Below, one piece after another: positions 51,554 to 61,597 of a DNA stretch of 64,000 bases (positions are counted from its first letter, which is position 1; every line of letters begins with the position of its first letter). This stretch comes from Timonella sp031979385 (GTDB lineage: Bacteria > Actinomycetota > Actinomycetes > Actinomycetales > Cellulomonadaceae), in the NCBI GenBank assembly GCA_031979385.1, contig DALZEF010000004.1, positions 62,001-126,000 on the forward strand, read 5' to 3'. The notes below the pieces were generated by a model. That model was not told where the DNA came from. It did not search any database and saw nothing but the letters and a program-made list of their open reading frames with translations. Made by a program: the position numbers and the translations under genes.

Positions 51554-52903
51554 ATGGCAATCACCTGGACAGTATCAACCGAAACCGAAAAATGGCGTGA
51601 CGCTGGAACGCCAACCACTGGCGTAACGACCGGGCGAGGGCTGCAACTCACCGGTGAACAGCGGCAGGTGATCAAGGGGTTCGGCGGTACGTTCAACGAA
51701 CTCGGACAGCGTGCCATCGAATCGCTTTCCACTGCGGACCAAGACACCATCTACCGGGAACTGTTCTCCCCTGAGGAACTCAACTTCCGCGTCAACCGCT
51801 CCGCGGTGGGCGCCAACGATTTCTCCGCGTCCTGGTACTCCTACGATGAGACTCCAGGAGACTACGCCCTAGAGCATTTCTCCGTGGCCCGGGATGAGGA
51901 ACGCGTCATCCCGTTCATCCGCGAGGCGCAGAGGTATCAGGATGACATGATCCTGCACTGCTCTCCGTGGAGCCCACCCACTTGGATGAAGAACCCGCCG
52001 GTGTACAACTTTGGCCGACTCGTCATGACGCCGGAGAACCAAACCGCCTACGCCAACTACTTCGTGAAGTTCGTGCAGGCGTACGCCGAACGCGGCATTA
52101 CCGTCAGCCAAATCCACGTGCAGAACGAGGTGTTCGCAGACCAGAAGTTCCCGTCCTGCCTGTGGTCGTCCGAGCAACTGCGCGAGTTCATCCGCTTTTA
52201 CCTGGGGCCAGCCTTCGAAGCCGCCAACCTAGACACCAAAATCTACCTTGGCACCCTCAACGGCCCTGAGGACATGGCCTTCACAGCCACCGGACAGAAA
52301 CTCACCAACTACTCACGGTTCGTCGACAACATCCTGTTCGACGACGAGGCGCGCAAGTACCTGGGTGGCATCGGGTATCAGTGGGCTGGGCAGCACGCCA
52401 TCGCCCGCACCCACAGGGATTGGCCAGAACTCGACATCATCCAGACCGAATCCGAGTGTGGATTTGGATCAAATGCGTGGGAAGACGCCGAATATGTGTT
52501 CCACCTCGTGCGCCACTATCTGGAGAACGGAGCCAGCGCATACACCTACTGGAACATGGTGCTTGAGCCAGGTGGTCTCTCCACCTGGGGATGGCCACAA
52601 AACTCGCTGTTCACGGTCGATCCCGAAAGCCGCACCTTCACGCGAAACCACGAATACTACGTGCTCAAGCACTATTCGAGTGCGATCAGACCGGGTGCGG
52701 TACGGCTTGGAGTCACTGGCAGGTACGGTTCACAGGGATCCGCGTACCTGAACCAGGACGGCTCGGTTGTGGTGGTCGTCCAAAACGCATTGGATCGCGC
52801 TGAGGAGTTCTCGTTTGTTGACCCGTCCGCAGATTCACGCACCTTCACCGCTGTCCTGGAACCGCGCTCGCTGAACACCTTTGTCATCTCCTCACACCAT
52901 TAG
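51554..52903 (+). CDS. Glycoside hydrolase family 30
   Basis: 449 residues from ATG 51554 (the AAAGAAG site is six bases upstream; ATG 51548 would leave none). IKGFGGTFNELGQRAI, SPWSPPTWMK and the acid/base Glu in IHVQNEVFAD, nucleophile Glu in IIQTESECGFG, and a C-terminal beta-sandwich. GH30 members cleave beta-1,6-glucans, glucosylceramide or beta-xylosides. No signal peptide. Substrate not decided. Confidence 0.93.
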   Translation: MAITWTVSTETEKWRDAGTPTTGVTTGRGLQLTGEQRQVIKGFGGTFNELGQRAIESLSTADQDTIYRELFSPEELNFRVNRSAVGANDFSASWYSYDETPGDYALEHFSVARDEERVIPFIREAQRYQDDMILHCSPWSPPTWMKNPPVYNFGRLVMTPENQTAYANYFVKFVQAYAERGITVSQIHVQNEVFADQKFPSCLWSSEQLREFIRFYLGPAFEAANLDTKIYLGTLNGPEDMAFTATGQKLTNYSRFVDNILFDDEARKYLGGIGYQWAGQHAIARTHRDWPELDIIQTESECGFGSNAWEDAEYVFHLVRHYLENGASAYTYWNMVLEPGGLSTWGWPQNSLFTVDPESRTFTRNHEYYVLKHYSSAIRPGAVRLGVTGRYGSQGSAYLNQDGSVVVVVQNALDRAEEFSFVDPSADSRTFTAVLEPRSLNTFVISSHH

Positions 52904-52933
52904 GTGAGAGTTACTCCCCGGCCGATCATCCAC

Positions 52934-53566
52934 TCAGGTGAGCTGGAGAACGCTGCGCGACCCGCTCGTCGTAAATCCGAGGGCTTCGTAGTAGCTTGAC
53001 GTCTGCTTGTCGGTGGGAGCTGGAGCGGACACGTGGGTGAACCCGCGTGAGCGGAGTAGACCAGAGTCGCGGAACAGGTACTTACCAGGAGTGAAATCGC
53101 GGAAACGCGGTGTCACATAGTCGAGTACAACGCGGGCCACGCCGGAGCCATCGTTGTTGATGAGAACCATGCCAACGGTTTCATCATTGTGCAAAACCAG
53201 GTGTGCTTCGGTAGCGGGGGTCTCGGCAGAGTCCTGAGCGAAGTGAGGGTTGGTGGCGTTGATGTCTGCGCGGTGTTTCTCAAGCAAGAACTCAAGATAC
53301 GCATCGTCCGGCTGCACAGTGACGACCGCGTATGCGCGTTCAGTTTCTTCTGCGGCGGTGAGTTTGCGCAGGTGCACGATGTTGATGAGCGCGAGAACCG
53401 CATTGAGTCCGAGGACCGGCCAGACGCTCCCCAGCAGAGCGTATACAACTGAGACGGAGCATCCGATCAGGTTCAGTACGCGCAGGCGCAGAATTCGCGT
53501 TTGCAGGAGGGAGACCACCACGATCGCTGAGCCGATCCAGCCCAGGGCTTCAAGCATCCAGTTCAT
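52934..53566 (-). CDS. YgjV-like membrane domain fused to a GNAT-like domain
   Basis: 210 residues. Three hydrophobic helices (WIGSAIVVVSLLQ, VLNLIGCSVSVVYALLG, VLGLNAVLALINIVHL) followed from ~residue 85 by a GNAT-like fold: ETVGMVLI, VVLDYVTPRFRDFTPG and SYYEALGFT. Such fusions occur in actinobacteria but their substrate is unknown. ATG 53566 has AGGA. Confidence 0.8.
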   Translation of the reverse strand: MNWMLEALGWIGSAIVVVSLLQTRILRLRVLNLIGCSVSVVYALLGSVWPVLGLNAVLALINIVHLRKLTAAEETERAYAVVTVQPDDAYLEFLLEKHRADINATNPHFAQDSAETPATEAHLVLHNDETVGMVLINNDGSGVARVVLDYVTPRFRDFTPGKYLFRDSGLLRSRGFTHVSAPAPTDKQTSSYYEALGFTTSGSRSVLQLT

Positions 53567-53876
53567 TGTTGTCCTTGCGTGTGCGCTGCGGCTTTGGAGC
53601 GCCGTCTATTGGTGTTTTGGTCAAGGTGCCGGGTTGCCATTGTTGATGAAAATCGTTGCAATCCAGCGAGTCAAGCGTTTAACCCGATGGTTTGATTCTA
53701 GTTCATGGGCGTACACGTAGCGCAAGGGACTCAGTGGAATTGATGCCATCCAGTGACCTTTCGCGTGTGGCCGATGGGCTGAATGTTGTCCATATTCCTA
53801 GTTTCAAGTGGGGGAGGTGAGCAAAACCCCCGCCATTGGCGGTGAGGGCCGAGGAATGTCAGAAGGGCTTGGCACA
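53567..53876. other. Divergent intergenic region
   Basis: 310 bp between the YgjV-GNAT gene and the helicase gene. No dyad or hairpin stands out. In-frame GTG 53808 and ATG 53856 are alternative starts of the helicase. Confidence 0.4.
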
Positions 53877-56800
53877 ATGGAGGAGCCAATCAAAGGAGCC
53901 ATGTTGACCTACAGCCTTAGTGACGTCTTGGCGGCATCGTCGTGCGAGTTCGCGGCAATTCGTGCGCACGAACTGAAGTCCGGTTGGCGGGTTCCTCCGT
54001 GCGGTGCCATAGCCGGGCGCAACTGCTCTGACCCTGCGTGCAGTGACCATGCGTCAGATCAGATGATGGAACGGCTTGCGCGCCTCGGTGATGCACACGA
54101 GCGTGCGATGCTCGCCACCTACATCGAGCAGTACGGTGAGTGGTCGCCCGGTTTCGCCGGAGGCGTGTTCCGTGCAGATCAGTGCGATCCCGAGATTGCC
54201 GACGATCTGGCCCGGCAGGCATTCACTGACGGTGCCAGCGTGCTCTTTCAGGTGAATATCCGTGACGGACAGTTGCGTGGGCGCGCGGACTTTGTGGTGC
54301 GCGAAGCAGACGGCGAATACGCCGTCTACGACACGAAACTCGCCCGATCTGCGCGGGGGTCCGCCGTCCTGCAGGTCACGGCTTATGCTGAGGCGCTGCG
54401 CAAACAGGGTGTGCCCATGAGTAGGTACGGCTACCTTGTGCTGGGTTCCGGAGAGGTCACTCGCCACTCGGTGGTTGATGCCGCGCCGGTCTATCGCAGG
54501 TTGCGTGCACGGTACGAGGACTTTATCGCCTCGCGCACAGGGAACGGGTTGGCTGCATGGGGTGCGGCTGAACGTGGTGGCAGCGGGCTCGCCTCGTGTG
54601 GGCGATGCGGGGAATGCGAACGGCACCTTGAGGACGCCCGAGATGTGCTGCTCGTGATGGGGTGCTCGACCGCTCATCGCACTCGCTTGAACGCAGCGGG
54701 AATCCACACCGTTGAGGAACTTGCAGCGTTGGCGCCCGTGGACGATTCGGGCGTGGTGCGCCTGTCTCGGGCAGATATGGAACGGATCGGCCTCGACCTG
54801 AACGTCAGTACCGCCACCAAGCTCATCGCTCAGGCGCAACTGTTTCTTGAGGGTGAGGAACAGGGGCAGGCCGTGTATCGCGTGGTTGACACCAAATCTT
54901 TCGCGCTGTTACGTCCTGAAAGTCCAGGGGATATCTTCTTTGACTTTGAGGGCGATCCACTCTATGCGCAGGCAGGATCACACGACTGGGGTATCGAGTA
55001 TCTGTTCGGGTGGTGCACACGCTATCGGTCTGATGGTGAACGCTTGGATTTCCACACTTTGTGGGCGCATGATCGCCGTGAGGAGAAACGAGCGTTCGAG
55101 CAGTTCGTTGACTATCTGACCACACGCGTTACAACCTACCCCGATATGCATGTCTACCACTACGCACCGTACGAGACCACCGCGCTGAAACGTCTGGCGC
55201 TACGACATGGCACCCGCGAGGAACAACTCGACCAACTACTGCGGCGCGGACTCTTTGTGGACCTGTACTCGGTTGTTCGGGGAGCGTTGCGAACCTCGGG
55301 GAGGTCGCTGTCGATTAAGAAGCTCGAACCGTTCTACATCGACGCGCTGGGGGAAGCACGCGAGGGCGTCACTAACGCCGCCGACTCGATCACCGAGTAT
55401 GCGGCAGCGATGGAACTACGAGAAGCTGGGGATATAGACGGCTTCACCCGGAAGCTCGCTGAGATTGAGGGCTACAACAGGTACGACTGCGAATCGACGT
55501 ATCACCTGCTCAACTGGATTGGTGACATAGCTGAGCGCAATGGCGTGCAGTGGCGCCACGCCCCGCACGTTGAACCACTGGTCGACGGTGAAGAGGTCCT
55601 TTCCCCTGAGGAAACTGAAGCCACACGCATCGGTGCGCGATTGCGTGAGCATGTGGATCGCCTTACGGAACGGTGGCATCACGAGATCGCTGAGGCTGAG
55701 GCTCACGGTCTGTCTGAAACACCCGAGCCTGAAGCACGCATGATTGCCCGGATGGCGTGGGCGGCAATCGACTACAACAAGCGTGAGAACAAACAGAATT
55801 GGTGGACCCACTTTGCCCGGCTTTCGGACCCCGTTGAAGAGTGGTCCGGTTCCGACATTTTTCGTCCCACGCGGGTTCACGTGATCGAGGACTGGCATGT
55901 TCCCCCGCGTGCGCGAACACAGCAGCGGATCGTGCAGATGTTTGGGGAACTTGAACCCGGCAGCAAACTAAGTGTTGGCGTGAATGTGTACGTTATTTAC
56001 GACGAACCGCTCCCGCTGCCGCTGTCAAAGTCCAGTAGCGGCATCCGTGGGTGGGGTGGGGCAACGATAGCCGAGGTCGAGCCCGTGCCAGGCGAACCAG
56101 GATTTGCGCTCATCACACTCGTGGAGAAGACCGCGAGGACCAACGAAACCTGGTCCTCGGTTCCAATGGGGCTTGGCCCTGGTGCACCGATCTCCACGAA
56201 GATCATCGACGAACGACTACTGGATTTCGGGCGCGAGATACTCACCGCCCTTGATACCAATCCGGACGAGCCTTCGTTCAGCGACAGTGCCCGTCTGCAA
56301 CTGCTCCGTCGATCGGGCACCACCGTTCGGGTGTCTGAAAGCGAGGCACGCGAAGGACTCGAACGGATCGACAACATCCTGGCATCGCTCACCTCGATCG
56401 ATTCGGGAGTGGTTGCGGTGCAGGGACCACCGGGAGCTGGAAAGACGTTTGTGGCCTCACACGTCATCACCACACTCGCTAAAAAACACGGATGGAACAT
56501 CGGCGTGGTCGCCCAATCACACGCCGTGGTGGAAAACGTGCTGAGCGCTGTGGTCGCGCGCGGTATGAACCCCGAAGCCATCGGCAAGAAGCCAGGTAAG
56601 ACGCACGACAAAGACTCCGAGTGGCCCTACCAGCCCATCGATGCGAAGAATGCAGCCGCGTTTTTCGCAGAGGCCCACATGGGAACCGTGACGGGCGGGA
56701 CCGCCTGGACCTACTCGTCGCCAGATTTCAGTCCCGCCGAGGGGTACGACCTCATTGTCATCGATGAAGCGGGACAGTACTCGATGGCCAATTCACTCGC

Positions 56801-57560
56801 CGTCACGCACGCAACGAAGCGGGTGCTGTTGCTCGGCGATCCGCAACAACTGCCGCAGGTCAGTCAAGGGGTTCACCCGGAACCGGTGGACGAGTCCGCA
56901 CTTGCGTGGCTCGTGGGAGACGACCCCACGATCGCCGAGGACCGAGGATTCTTCCTTGACGAGACGTGGCGCATGCACCCCAACCTGACCAAGGCCGTGT
57001 CCGAACTGTCCTATGAGGGCAAACTACATTCTGTGAAGGTCACCGAGCAGCGTCACCTGGAGGGAAGCGAGCCCGGACTGCACACAGTGTTGATCAACCA
57101 CTGTGGAAACACAGTAAGCGCACCCGAGGAGGCCGCCGAAATCATCGCCCTGATGAGAGAACTGGTGGGTAGAGAATGGCGTGAGGACTCCGCAACGCGG
57201 CCGCGCCCACTGGAACCGAGCGACTTCATAGTGGTCGCCCCATACAACGCTCAAGTGCAGCTGCTTCGCGAACACCTCAACGCGGAGGGCTTCGAGGAGG
57301 CGAGCGTGGGCACAGTAGACAAGTTCCAAGGACGGGAGGCTGCCATCGCGTTCGTGTCACTCGCGGTGTCCGACGCTGAGAATTCCCCGCGAGGACTCGA
57401 GTTCGTGCGCAACCGAAACCGACTCAACGTGTCTATCTCCCGCGGACAACACTCCGCATACCTGGTCCACTCCGCAGCGTTGCTCGACGCATTGGAGACA
57501 ACCCCGAGGGGAATCGAGGAACACGGGGCGTTCATTCGGCTTTCGGAGTCTGGGCTATAG
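53877..57560 (+). CDS. TM0106-type RecB-like nuclease / SF1 helicase
   Basis: About 1227 residues. The N-terminus has a RecB-type nuclease (GRADFVVR, then YAVYDTKLA) with Cys clusters (CGRCGECERH) that may hold an iron-sulfur cluster. Then an RNase H-like segment (IFFDFEGDPLY), and a C-terminal SF1 helicase: Walker A GPPGAGKT (~residue 850), DEAG box (~962), VAPYNAQVQLLREHL, VGTVDKFQGREA and RLNVSISRGQ. Dna2-like by layout. Probably in DNA repair or recombination. The start is chosen for AGAAGGG nine bases before ATG 53877; ATG 53901 is also possible. Confidence 0.9.
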   Translation: MEEPIKGAMLTYSLSDVLAASSCEFAAIRAHELKSGWRVPPCGAIAGRNCSDPACSDHASDQMMERLARLGDAHERAMLATYIEQYGEWSPGFAGGVFRADQCDPEIADDLARQAFTDGASVLFQVNIRDGQLRGRADFVVREADGEYAVYDTKLARSARGSAVLQVTAYAEALRKQGVPMSRYGYLVLGSGEVTRHSVVDAAPVYRRLRARYEDFIASRTGNGLAAWGAAERGGSGLASCGRCGECERHLEDARDVLLVMGCSTAHRTRLNAAGIHTVEELAALAPVDDSGVVRLSRADMERIGLDLNVSTATKLIAQAQLFLEGEEQGQAVYRVVDTKSFALLRPESPGDIFFDFEGDPLYAQAGSHDWGIEYLFGWCTRYRSDGERLDFHTLWAHDRREEKRAFEQFVDYLTTRVTTYPDMHVYHYAPYETTALKRLALRHGTREEQLDQLLRRGLFVDLYSVVRGALRTSGRSLSIKKLEPFYIDALGEAREGVTNAADSITEYAAAMELREAGDIDGFTRKLAEIEGYNRYDCESTYHLLNWIGDIAERNGVQWRHAPHVEPLVDGEEVLSPEETEATRIGARLREHVDRLTERWHHEIAEAEAHGLSETPEPEARMIARMAWAAIDYNKRENKQNWWTHFARLSDPVEEWSGSDIFRPTRVHVIEDWHVPPRARTQQRIVQMFGELEPGSKLSVGVNVYVIYDEPLPLPLSKSSSGIRGWGGATIAEVEPVPGEPGFALITLVEKTARTNETWSSVPMGLGPGAPISTKIIDERLLDFGREILTALDTNPDEPSFSDSARLQLLRRSGTTVRVSESEAREGLERIDNILASLTSIDSGVVAVQGPPGAGKTFVASHVITTLAKKHGWNIGVVAQSHAVVENVLSAVVARGMNPEAIGKKPGKTHDKDSEWPYQPIDAKNAAAFFAEAHMGTVTGGTAWTYSSPDFSPAEGYDLIVIDEAGQYSMANSLAVTHATKRVLLLGDPQQLPQVSQGVHPEPVDESALAWLVGDDPTIAEDRGFFLDETWRMHPNLTKAVSELSYEGKLHSVKVTEQRHLEGSEPGLHTVLINHCGNTVSAPEEAAEIIALMRELVGREWREDSATRPRPLEPSDFIVVAPYNAQVQLLREHLNAEGFEEASVGTVDKFQGREAAIAFVSLAVSDAENSPRGLEFVRNRNRLNVSISRGQHSAYLVHSAALLDALETTPRGIEEHGAFIRLSESGL

Positions 57561-57598
57561 GATTTACCGCACACGACAACGTTATAAGGACATGACTG

Positions 57599-58621
57599 GT
57601 GAACGACACGACACCGGGCGGCAAGCCCAACATCCGGCAGGTTGCCGCTGTTGCTGGCGTATCACACATGACCGTGTCGCGAGTGCTCAACGACCACCCG
57701 AACATCAAGGAATCAACCCGACAAAAGGTGCTTGAGGTCATCGAGCAGCTCAATTACCGGCCAAACACCGCCGCACGGGCGCTTGCAACGCAAAAGAACC
57801 GGCGCATCGGGGTCATGATAGAAAGCGCGCGTGAGTTCGGTCCCCTGTACACGCTACGGGCCGTCGAGGACGCTGCCCGCAACGCAGGCTACGGAGTCAC
57901 CTCGGTGCCCCTCTCCGAACATGGAGCGCTCGCAGCCCAGGATGCGGTGGACTATCTGATCAGCCAGGGCATAGATGCCGTATGCGTCATCGCGCCGCGC
58001 TCCTCTTCCGTGGCCGCCCTCCGCAAGGTCTCACTGGGTGTCCCAACCCTGGTCATCAAGGGGAGTTCCGATCCGAACTTCCTGACGGTGAGCGTGGACC
58101 AGCAACTCGGCGCGGAACTCGTGGTCGATCACCTTGCGCAACGTGGGCACCGCGATGTTCTCCACCTGGCAGGGCCGCTTGACTGGCTGGATGCGCGTAC
58201 CCGTGAACGAGCCTTCCACGCCCGTGCCCGTCAGTGGGGTTTCAAAGAGCGCCCCATCGTCGTTGGAGACTGGAGCGCGGACTTCGGCTACGACTTCGTG
58301 AGGAGCATGAAGCGAAAACCCGAGTACACCGCCATCTTCGCGGCAAATGACTCGATGGCGCTCGGGTTGCTGCACGGCTTTCACGATCTCGGATACGAGG
58401 TTCCCAAGGACATCTCCGTGGTTGGATTCGATGACATCCCCACCTCGCGGCACACCATCCCTCCGTTGACCACGGTGCGTCAGGACTTTGACGCGCTCGG
58501 AACCAAGACCGTCGAGGTGCTGACCGCAGCGGCGGAGGGACACGAGATCCCCCAGCGGACGACCGTCGGTATCGAAATGATCGTCCGCGAGTCCACGGCA
58601 CCGGTTGGAGGGATATCGTGA
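57599..58621 (+). CDS. LacI-family transcriptional regulator
   Basis: 340 residues. HTH NIRQVAAVAGVSHMTVSRVL with hinge helix NYRPNTAARALA, then the periplasmic-binding-type sugar domain (FAANDSMALGLLHGF). GTG 57599 has AGGA. Its end overlaps the ABC ATPase start (GTGA), so regulator and ATPase are translated together. Likely controls the sugar ABC genes downstream through the dyad at 60331. Confidence 0.94.
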   Translation: MNDTTPGGKPNIRQVAAVAGVSHMTVSRVLNDHPNIKESTRQKVLEVIEQLNYRPNTAARALATQKNRRIGVMIESAREFGPLYTLRAVEDAARNAGYGVTSVPLSEHGALAAQDAVDYLISQGIDAVCVIAPRSSSVAALRKVSLGVPTLVIKGSSDPNFLTVSVDQQLGAELVVDHLAQRGHRDVLHLAGPLDWLDARTRERAFHARARQWGFKERPIVVGDWSADFGYDFVRSMKRKPEYTAIFAANDSMALGLLHGFHDLGYEVPKDISVVGFDDIPTSRHTIPPLTTVRQDFDALGTKTVEVLTAAAEGHEIPQRTTVGIEMIVRESTAPVGGIS

Positions 58622-60156
58622 ACGCTGACCCTCGAGTCCCACTTGTTCAACTGCGTTCGATCACGGTGTCGTTCGACGGGCAGCGAGCACTGTGCAACGT
58701 GGATCTTGATCTGCATCCAGGTGAGGTACACGCGATCATGGGTCAAAACGGGGCGGGCAAATCGACCCTCATAAAGGTGTTGAACGGTGTGGTTCAACCG
58801 GATAGTGGCACGCTCACAGTCGATGGCGTGAACCAGGTGTTCAAATCGCCGGCAGAGGCTCTGGCTGCCGGAATCGCGGTGGTGTTCCAAGACATCCACC
58901 TCGGTCCGACTCTGACCGTGGCTGAGAACGTCATGCTTGGACGTGAGATCCGCGGCACCCTCGGGATCGACTGGAAGGCAACCAAGGCCCGCGCCCTGGA
59001 ACAGTTGGGTGAGTTGGGCCTCGCGGAGCTTGACCTAGACACCCGCCTGTCGCGGATTGCCCCGCCCACGCAGCAACTCGTCGCCATTGCCCGGGCGATG
59101 GTGGCTCAGCCTCGCGTGCTGCTCCTTGACGAACCTACCTCCAGCCTTGAGGTAGAGGACGTGAAACGTCTGTTCACCGTTATTCGGGCACTGCGCGAAA
59201 AGGGCGTGGCAATCGTCTTCATCTCGCATTTCCTTGAACAGGCGTATGCCATCTCAGACCGGATGACCGTGTTGCGCGACGGCATGAACGTGGGGGATTT
59301 CCCAACGAGGGAACTCGACCGAACCGACCTCATCTCGATGATGCTCGGCGAGGATATCGAAAGCCTGAAACGACTTGGCGCAGAGCGCCGGGAACATCAG
59401 CATGATCCAGAGGGCGAAGTCGCCCTTGAGGCGGTCAGCCTTGGGTTGACTGGAGTGGTGGAACCGACTGACTTCTCAATTCATGAGGGTGAGATCGTCG
59501 GTTTCGCAGGGTTGCGGGGGTCCGGGCGCACGGAACTCGCGAACCTACTCGCCGGTGTCTACAGTGCAGACACCGGGGTTGTGGTACTCGATGGGCAGAG
59601 GGTTCGCTATCACGGACCGGGGGCAGGCATTCGGCATCGGATCGCCATGTCAACTGAGTCGCGGATGGATGATGGCATCATCGCGGACATGGACGTTCGC
59701 GACAACATGTTGCTTGCACTTCAGGCGTTACGGGGATGGCGTGCCCCGATCTCGAAAGCGGAGGCGGAGGACTCGCTACAGCACTACCTTGAGATGCTGA
59801 ACATGTCCGAGATCGATCCGCGCACTCCGGCGCGTGCGCTGTCCGGTGGCACGCAGCAGAAGATCCTCCTAGCACGATGGCTTGCCACGCAGCCGCGCGT
59901 GTTGATTCTCGATGAGCCGACGAAGGGTATCGATATCTCGACCAAGGTCGAGATTCAACGCCGAATAGCCAAGCTCGCCGATGAGGGTATGGCGGTCGTG
60001 TTCATCTCGTCTGATCTTGAAGAGGTCGTGCGCATCTGCGACCGGATCGTGGTCTTGAAGGATCGAGGAAAGATAGGGGAGTTGCGCAACGGTCCGGGGG
60101 TCACCGTGGACACCGTTGTGGAACTGATCGCTGCCGCGAATGAGGACGGGTTCTGA
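58618..60156 (+). CDS. Sugar ABC transporter ATP-binding protein (first copy)
   Basis: 512 residues with two ABC domains. Walker A GQNGAGKST, Walker B LLLDEPTSSLE in domain 1; domain 2 has a degenerate Walker A (GLRGSGRTELANLL) but an intact signature LSGGTQQKILLARWLA. This layout is typical of ribose/galactofuranose-type importers (RbsA/YtfR). GTG start overlaps the lacI stop. A second homologous ATPase follows the binding protein. Confidence 0.95.
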   Translation: MNADPRVPLVQLRSITVSFDGQRALCNVDLDLHPGEVHAIMGQNGAGKSTLIKVLNGVVQPDSGTLTVDGVNQVFKSPAEALAAGIAVVFQDIHLGPTLTVAENVMLGREIRGTLGIDWKATKARALEQLGELGLAELDLDTRLSRIAPPTQQLVAIARAMVAQPRVLLLDEPTSSLEVEDVKRLFTVIRALREKGVAIVFISHFLEQAYAISDRMTVLRDGMNVGDFPTRELDRTDLISMMLGEDIESLKRLGAERREHQHDPEGEVALEAVSLGLTGVVEPTDFSIHEGEIVGFAGLRGSGRTELANLLAGVYSADTGVVVLDGQRVRYHGPGAGIRHRIAMSTESRMDDGIIADMDVRDNMLLALQALRGWRAPISKAEAEDSLQHYLEMLNMSEIDPRTPARALSGGTQQKILLARWLATQPRVLILDEPTKGIDISTKVEIQRRIAKLADEGMAVVFISSDLEEVVRICDRIVVLKDRGKIGELRNGPGVTVDTVVELIAAANEDGF

Positions 60157-60467
60157 ACTCCGGGGTGAATCGCGGGCATGTTCCAAGAAACTTTTTCGTT
60201 GTTCCAAGGTTTCCGCACCGCGAACTTCAGGCCCGTTCACCACGGCTGTTCCATAAAACATCCCCTGACCTGCGGAACAATTCTCGATGTTGAGGCCAAA
60301 CCTTAATCTTTGACCTCTTGCAGTTCAAAAAATGTTCCCGGTAACATTCAGGGCATGCGCTCGACGGAACCCGCACTGAAGCGGTTCTACCCGAACATAT
60401 GCGCGACCTGTACGACGCACTTACACGTACAACCCACAACAGATTCAGCACATCTCGAGGAGGAGAT
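60157..60467. other. Promoter region of the binding-protein gene
   Basis: 311 bp without gene. Contains the dyad at 60331-60348 and several GTTCC/GGAAC half-sites. GAGGAGG lies before the ATG at 60468. Confidence 0.5.
60331..60348. promoter_or_regulatory. LacI-type operator
   Basis: AATGTTCCCGGTAACATT, an 18-bp dyad with central CG and 16 of 18 symmetrical positions, the usual form of LacI-family operators. It is 120 bp upstream of the binding-protein gene and downstream of the lacI-ATPase pair. Confidence 0.65.
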
Positions 60468-61487
60468 ATGACTGCACGTACCCGATTTACCAAATTCCTC
60501 AGCCTGGCGGCTGCGGGAGCACTGGCGCTCAGCCTGACGGCATGCTCCGGTGACGACACCACAGGCACGGATGACACCAACACCAGCGCCGGAGGCGACA
60601 GTGGAGAACTCATCACCGTCGGCTTTGTCGCCGTTGGCCCAGAGGGAGCCTGGCGTCAGGCCAACGAGGGAAACATCCAAGACTCGTTTAGCAAGGATGC
60701 CGGTTTCGACCTGAAGTACGCTCCCGCTGTCAGCCTTGACCAGAAGTCACAGATCGACGCGTTCACTTCATTCGTGGACGAAGACGTTGACGTGATCCTG
60801 CTGTCGGCGACTGAGGGATCAGGCTGGGAGGACTCCCTCAAGCGCGCTCAGGAAGCAGAGATTCCGGTCATCCTGATCGACCGCGGAATCGAACCAGACA
60901 ACACCGATCTGTACGTGACCCGCATCGCGCCGGACAACATTGCGGTGTCCACGTCCGTCGCAGAATGGGCCAAGTCGGCACTACCAGACGGCGGTAACTA
61001 CTTCGTGCTTGAAGGTCCGGCAGGTGTCTCCGTGGTCAACGAACGCAACAAGGGTTGGGACGCAGTCATCGGTGGTGAGTCACAGTTCAACAAGATTGGC
61101 GCGCAGACCGCCAACTGGTCCACTGAAGAAGCGAAGAGCGTCTTCGAAACGGTCCTGAAGTCCAACAACAACGACGTCCAACTCGTCTTTGCACAGAACG
61201 ACGAGATGGGGCTTGGCGCGGCACAGGCCGTTGAGGAAGCAGGACTGAAACCAGGAGAGGACGTCAAGATCGCCACGATCGACGGCACCACGGGTGCACT
61301 CCAGGCCCTGGCGGATGGACGCCTGAGCTTTGTCGCCGAGTACAACCCAATGTTCGGTGACGTGGCTGTCAACGCGGTGAAGAAGGTCCTCAACGGTGAG
61401 CAGGTCGATTCCTACATCATCGCCGAGTCAGCAACCTTCGACTCCCCGGAGGTCGCCGCTGAGGTACTTCCAGACCGTGAGTTCTAG
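60468..61487 (+). CDS. Sugar ABC transporter substrate-binding lipoprotein
   Basis: 339 residues. Lipoprotein signal (FLSLAAAGALALSLTAC) with lipobox Cys, Gly/Thr linker, then a type-1 periplasmic-binding fold: TVGFVAVGPEGAWRQANEG, VIPVILIDRGIEP and VFAQNDEMGLGAAQA. Closest in pattern to YtfQ (galactofuranose) type proteins. ATG 60468 has GAGGAG. Confidence 0.94.
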   Translation: MTARTRFTKFLSLAAAGALALSLTACSGDDTTGTDDTNTSAGGDSGELITVGFVAVGPEGAWRQANEGNIQDSFSKDAGFDLKYAPAVSLDQKSQIDAFTSFVDEDVDVILLSATEGSGWEDSLKRAQEAEIPVILIDRGIEPDNTDLYVTRIAPDNIAVSTSVAEWAKSALPDGGNYFVLEGPAGVSVVNERNKGWDAVIGGESQFNKIGAQTANWSTEEAKSVFETVLKSNNNDVQLVFAQNDEMGLGAAQAVEEAGLKPGEDVKIATIDGTTGALQALADGRLSFVAEYNPMFGDVAVNAVKKVLNGEQVDSYIIAESATFDSPEVAAEVLPDREF

Positions 61488-61512
61488 CGGCTAGTCGTTC
61501 CACACAACACAC

Positions 61513-61544
61513 GGTGGGGCCTTGCGCGCATGTAAGGCCCCACC
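61513..61544 (+). terminator. Hairpin after binding-protein gene
   Basis: Perfect 11-bp arms, 61513-61523 and 61534-61544. Such hairpins commonly make binding-protein mRNA more abundant than that of the downstream ATPase and permease. Confidence 0.65.
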
Positions 61545-61597
61545 CCCATATTTCGAGCGAGTGGATCTGATCCACCGTACGAAGGTAGGAGCGTACG

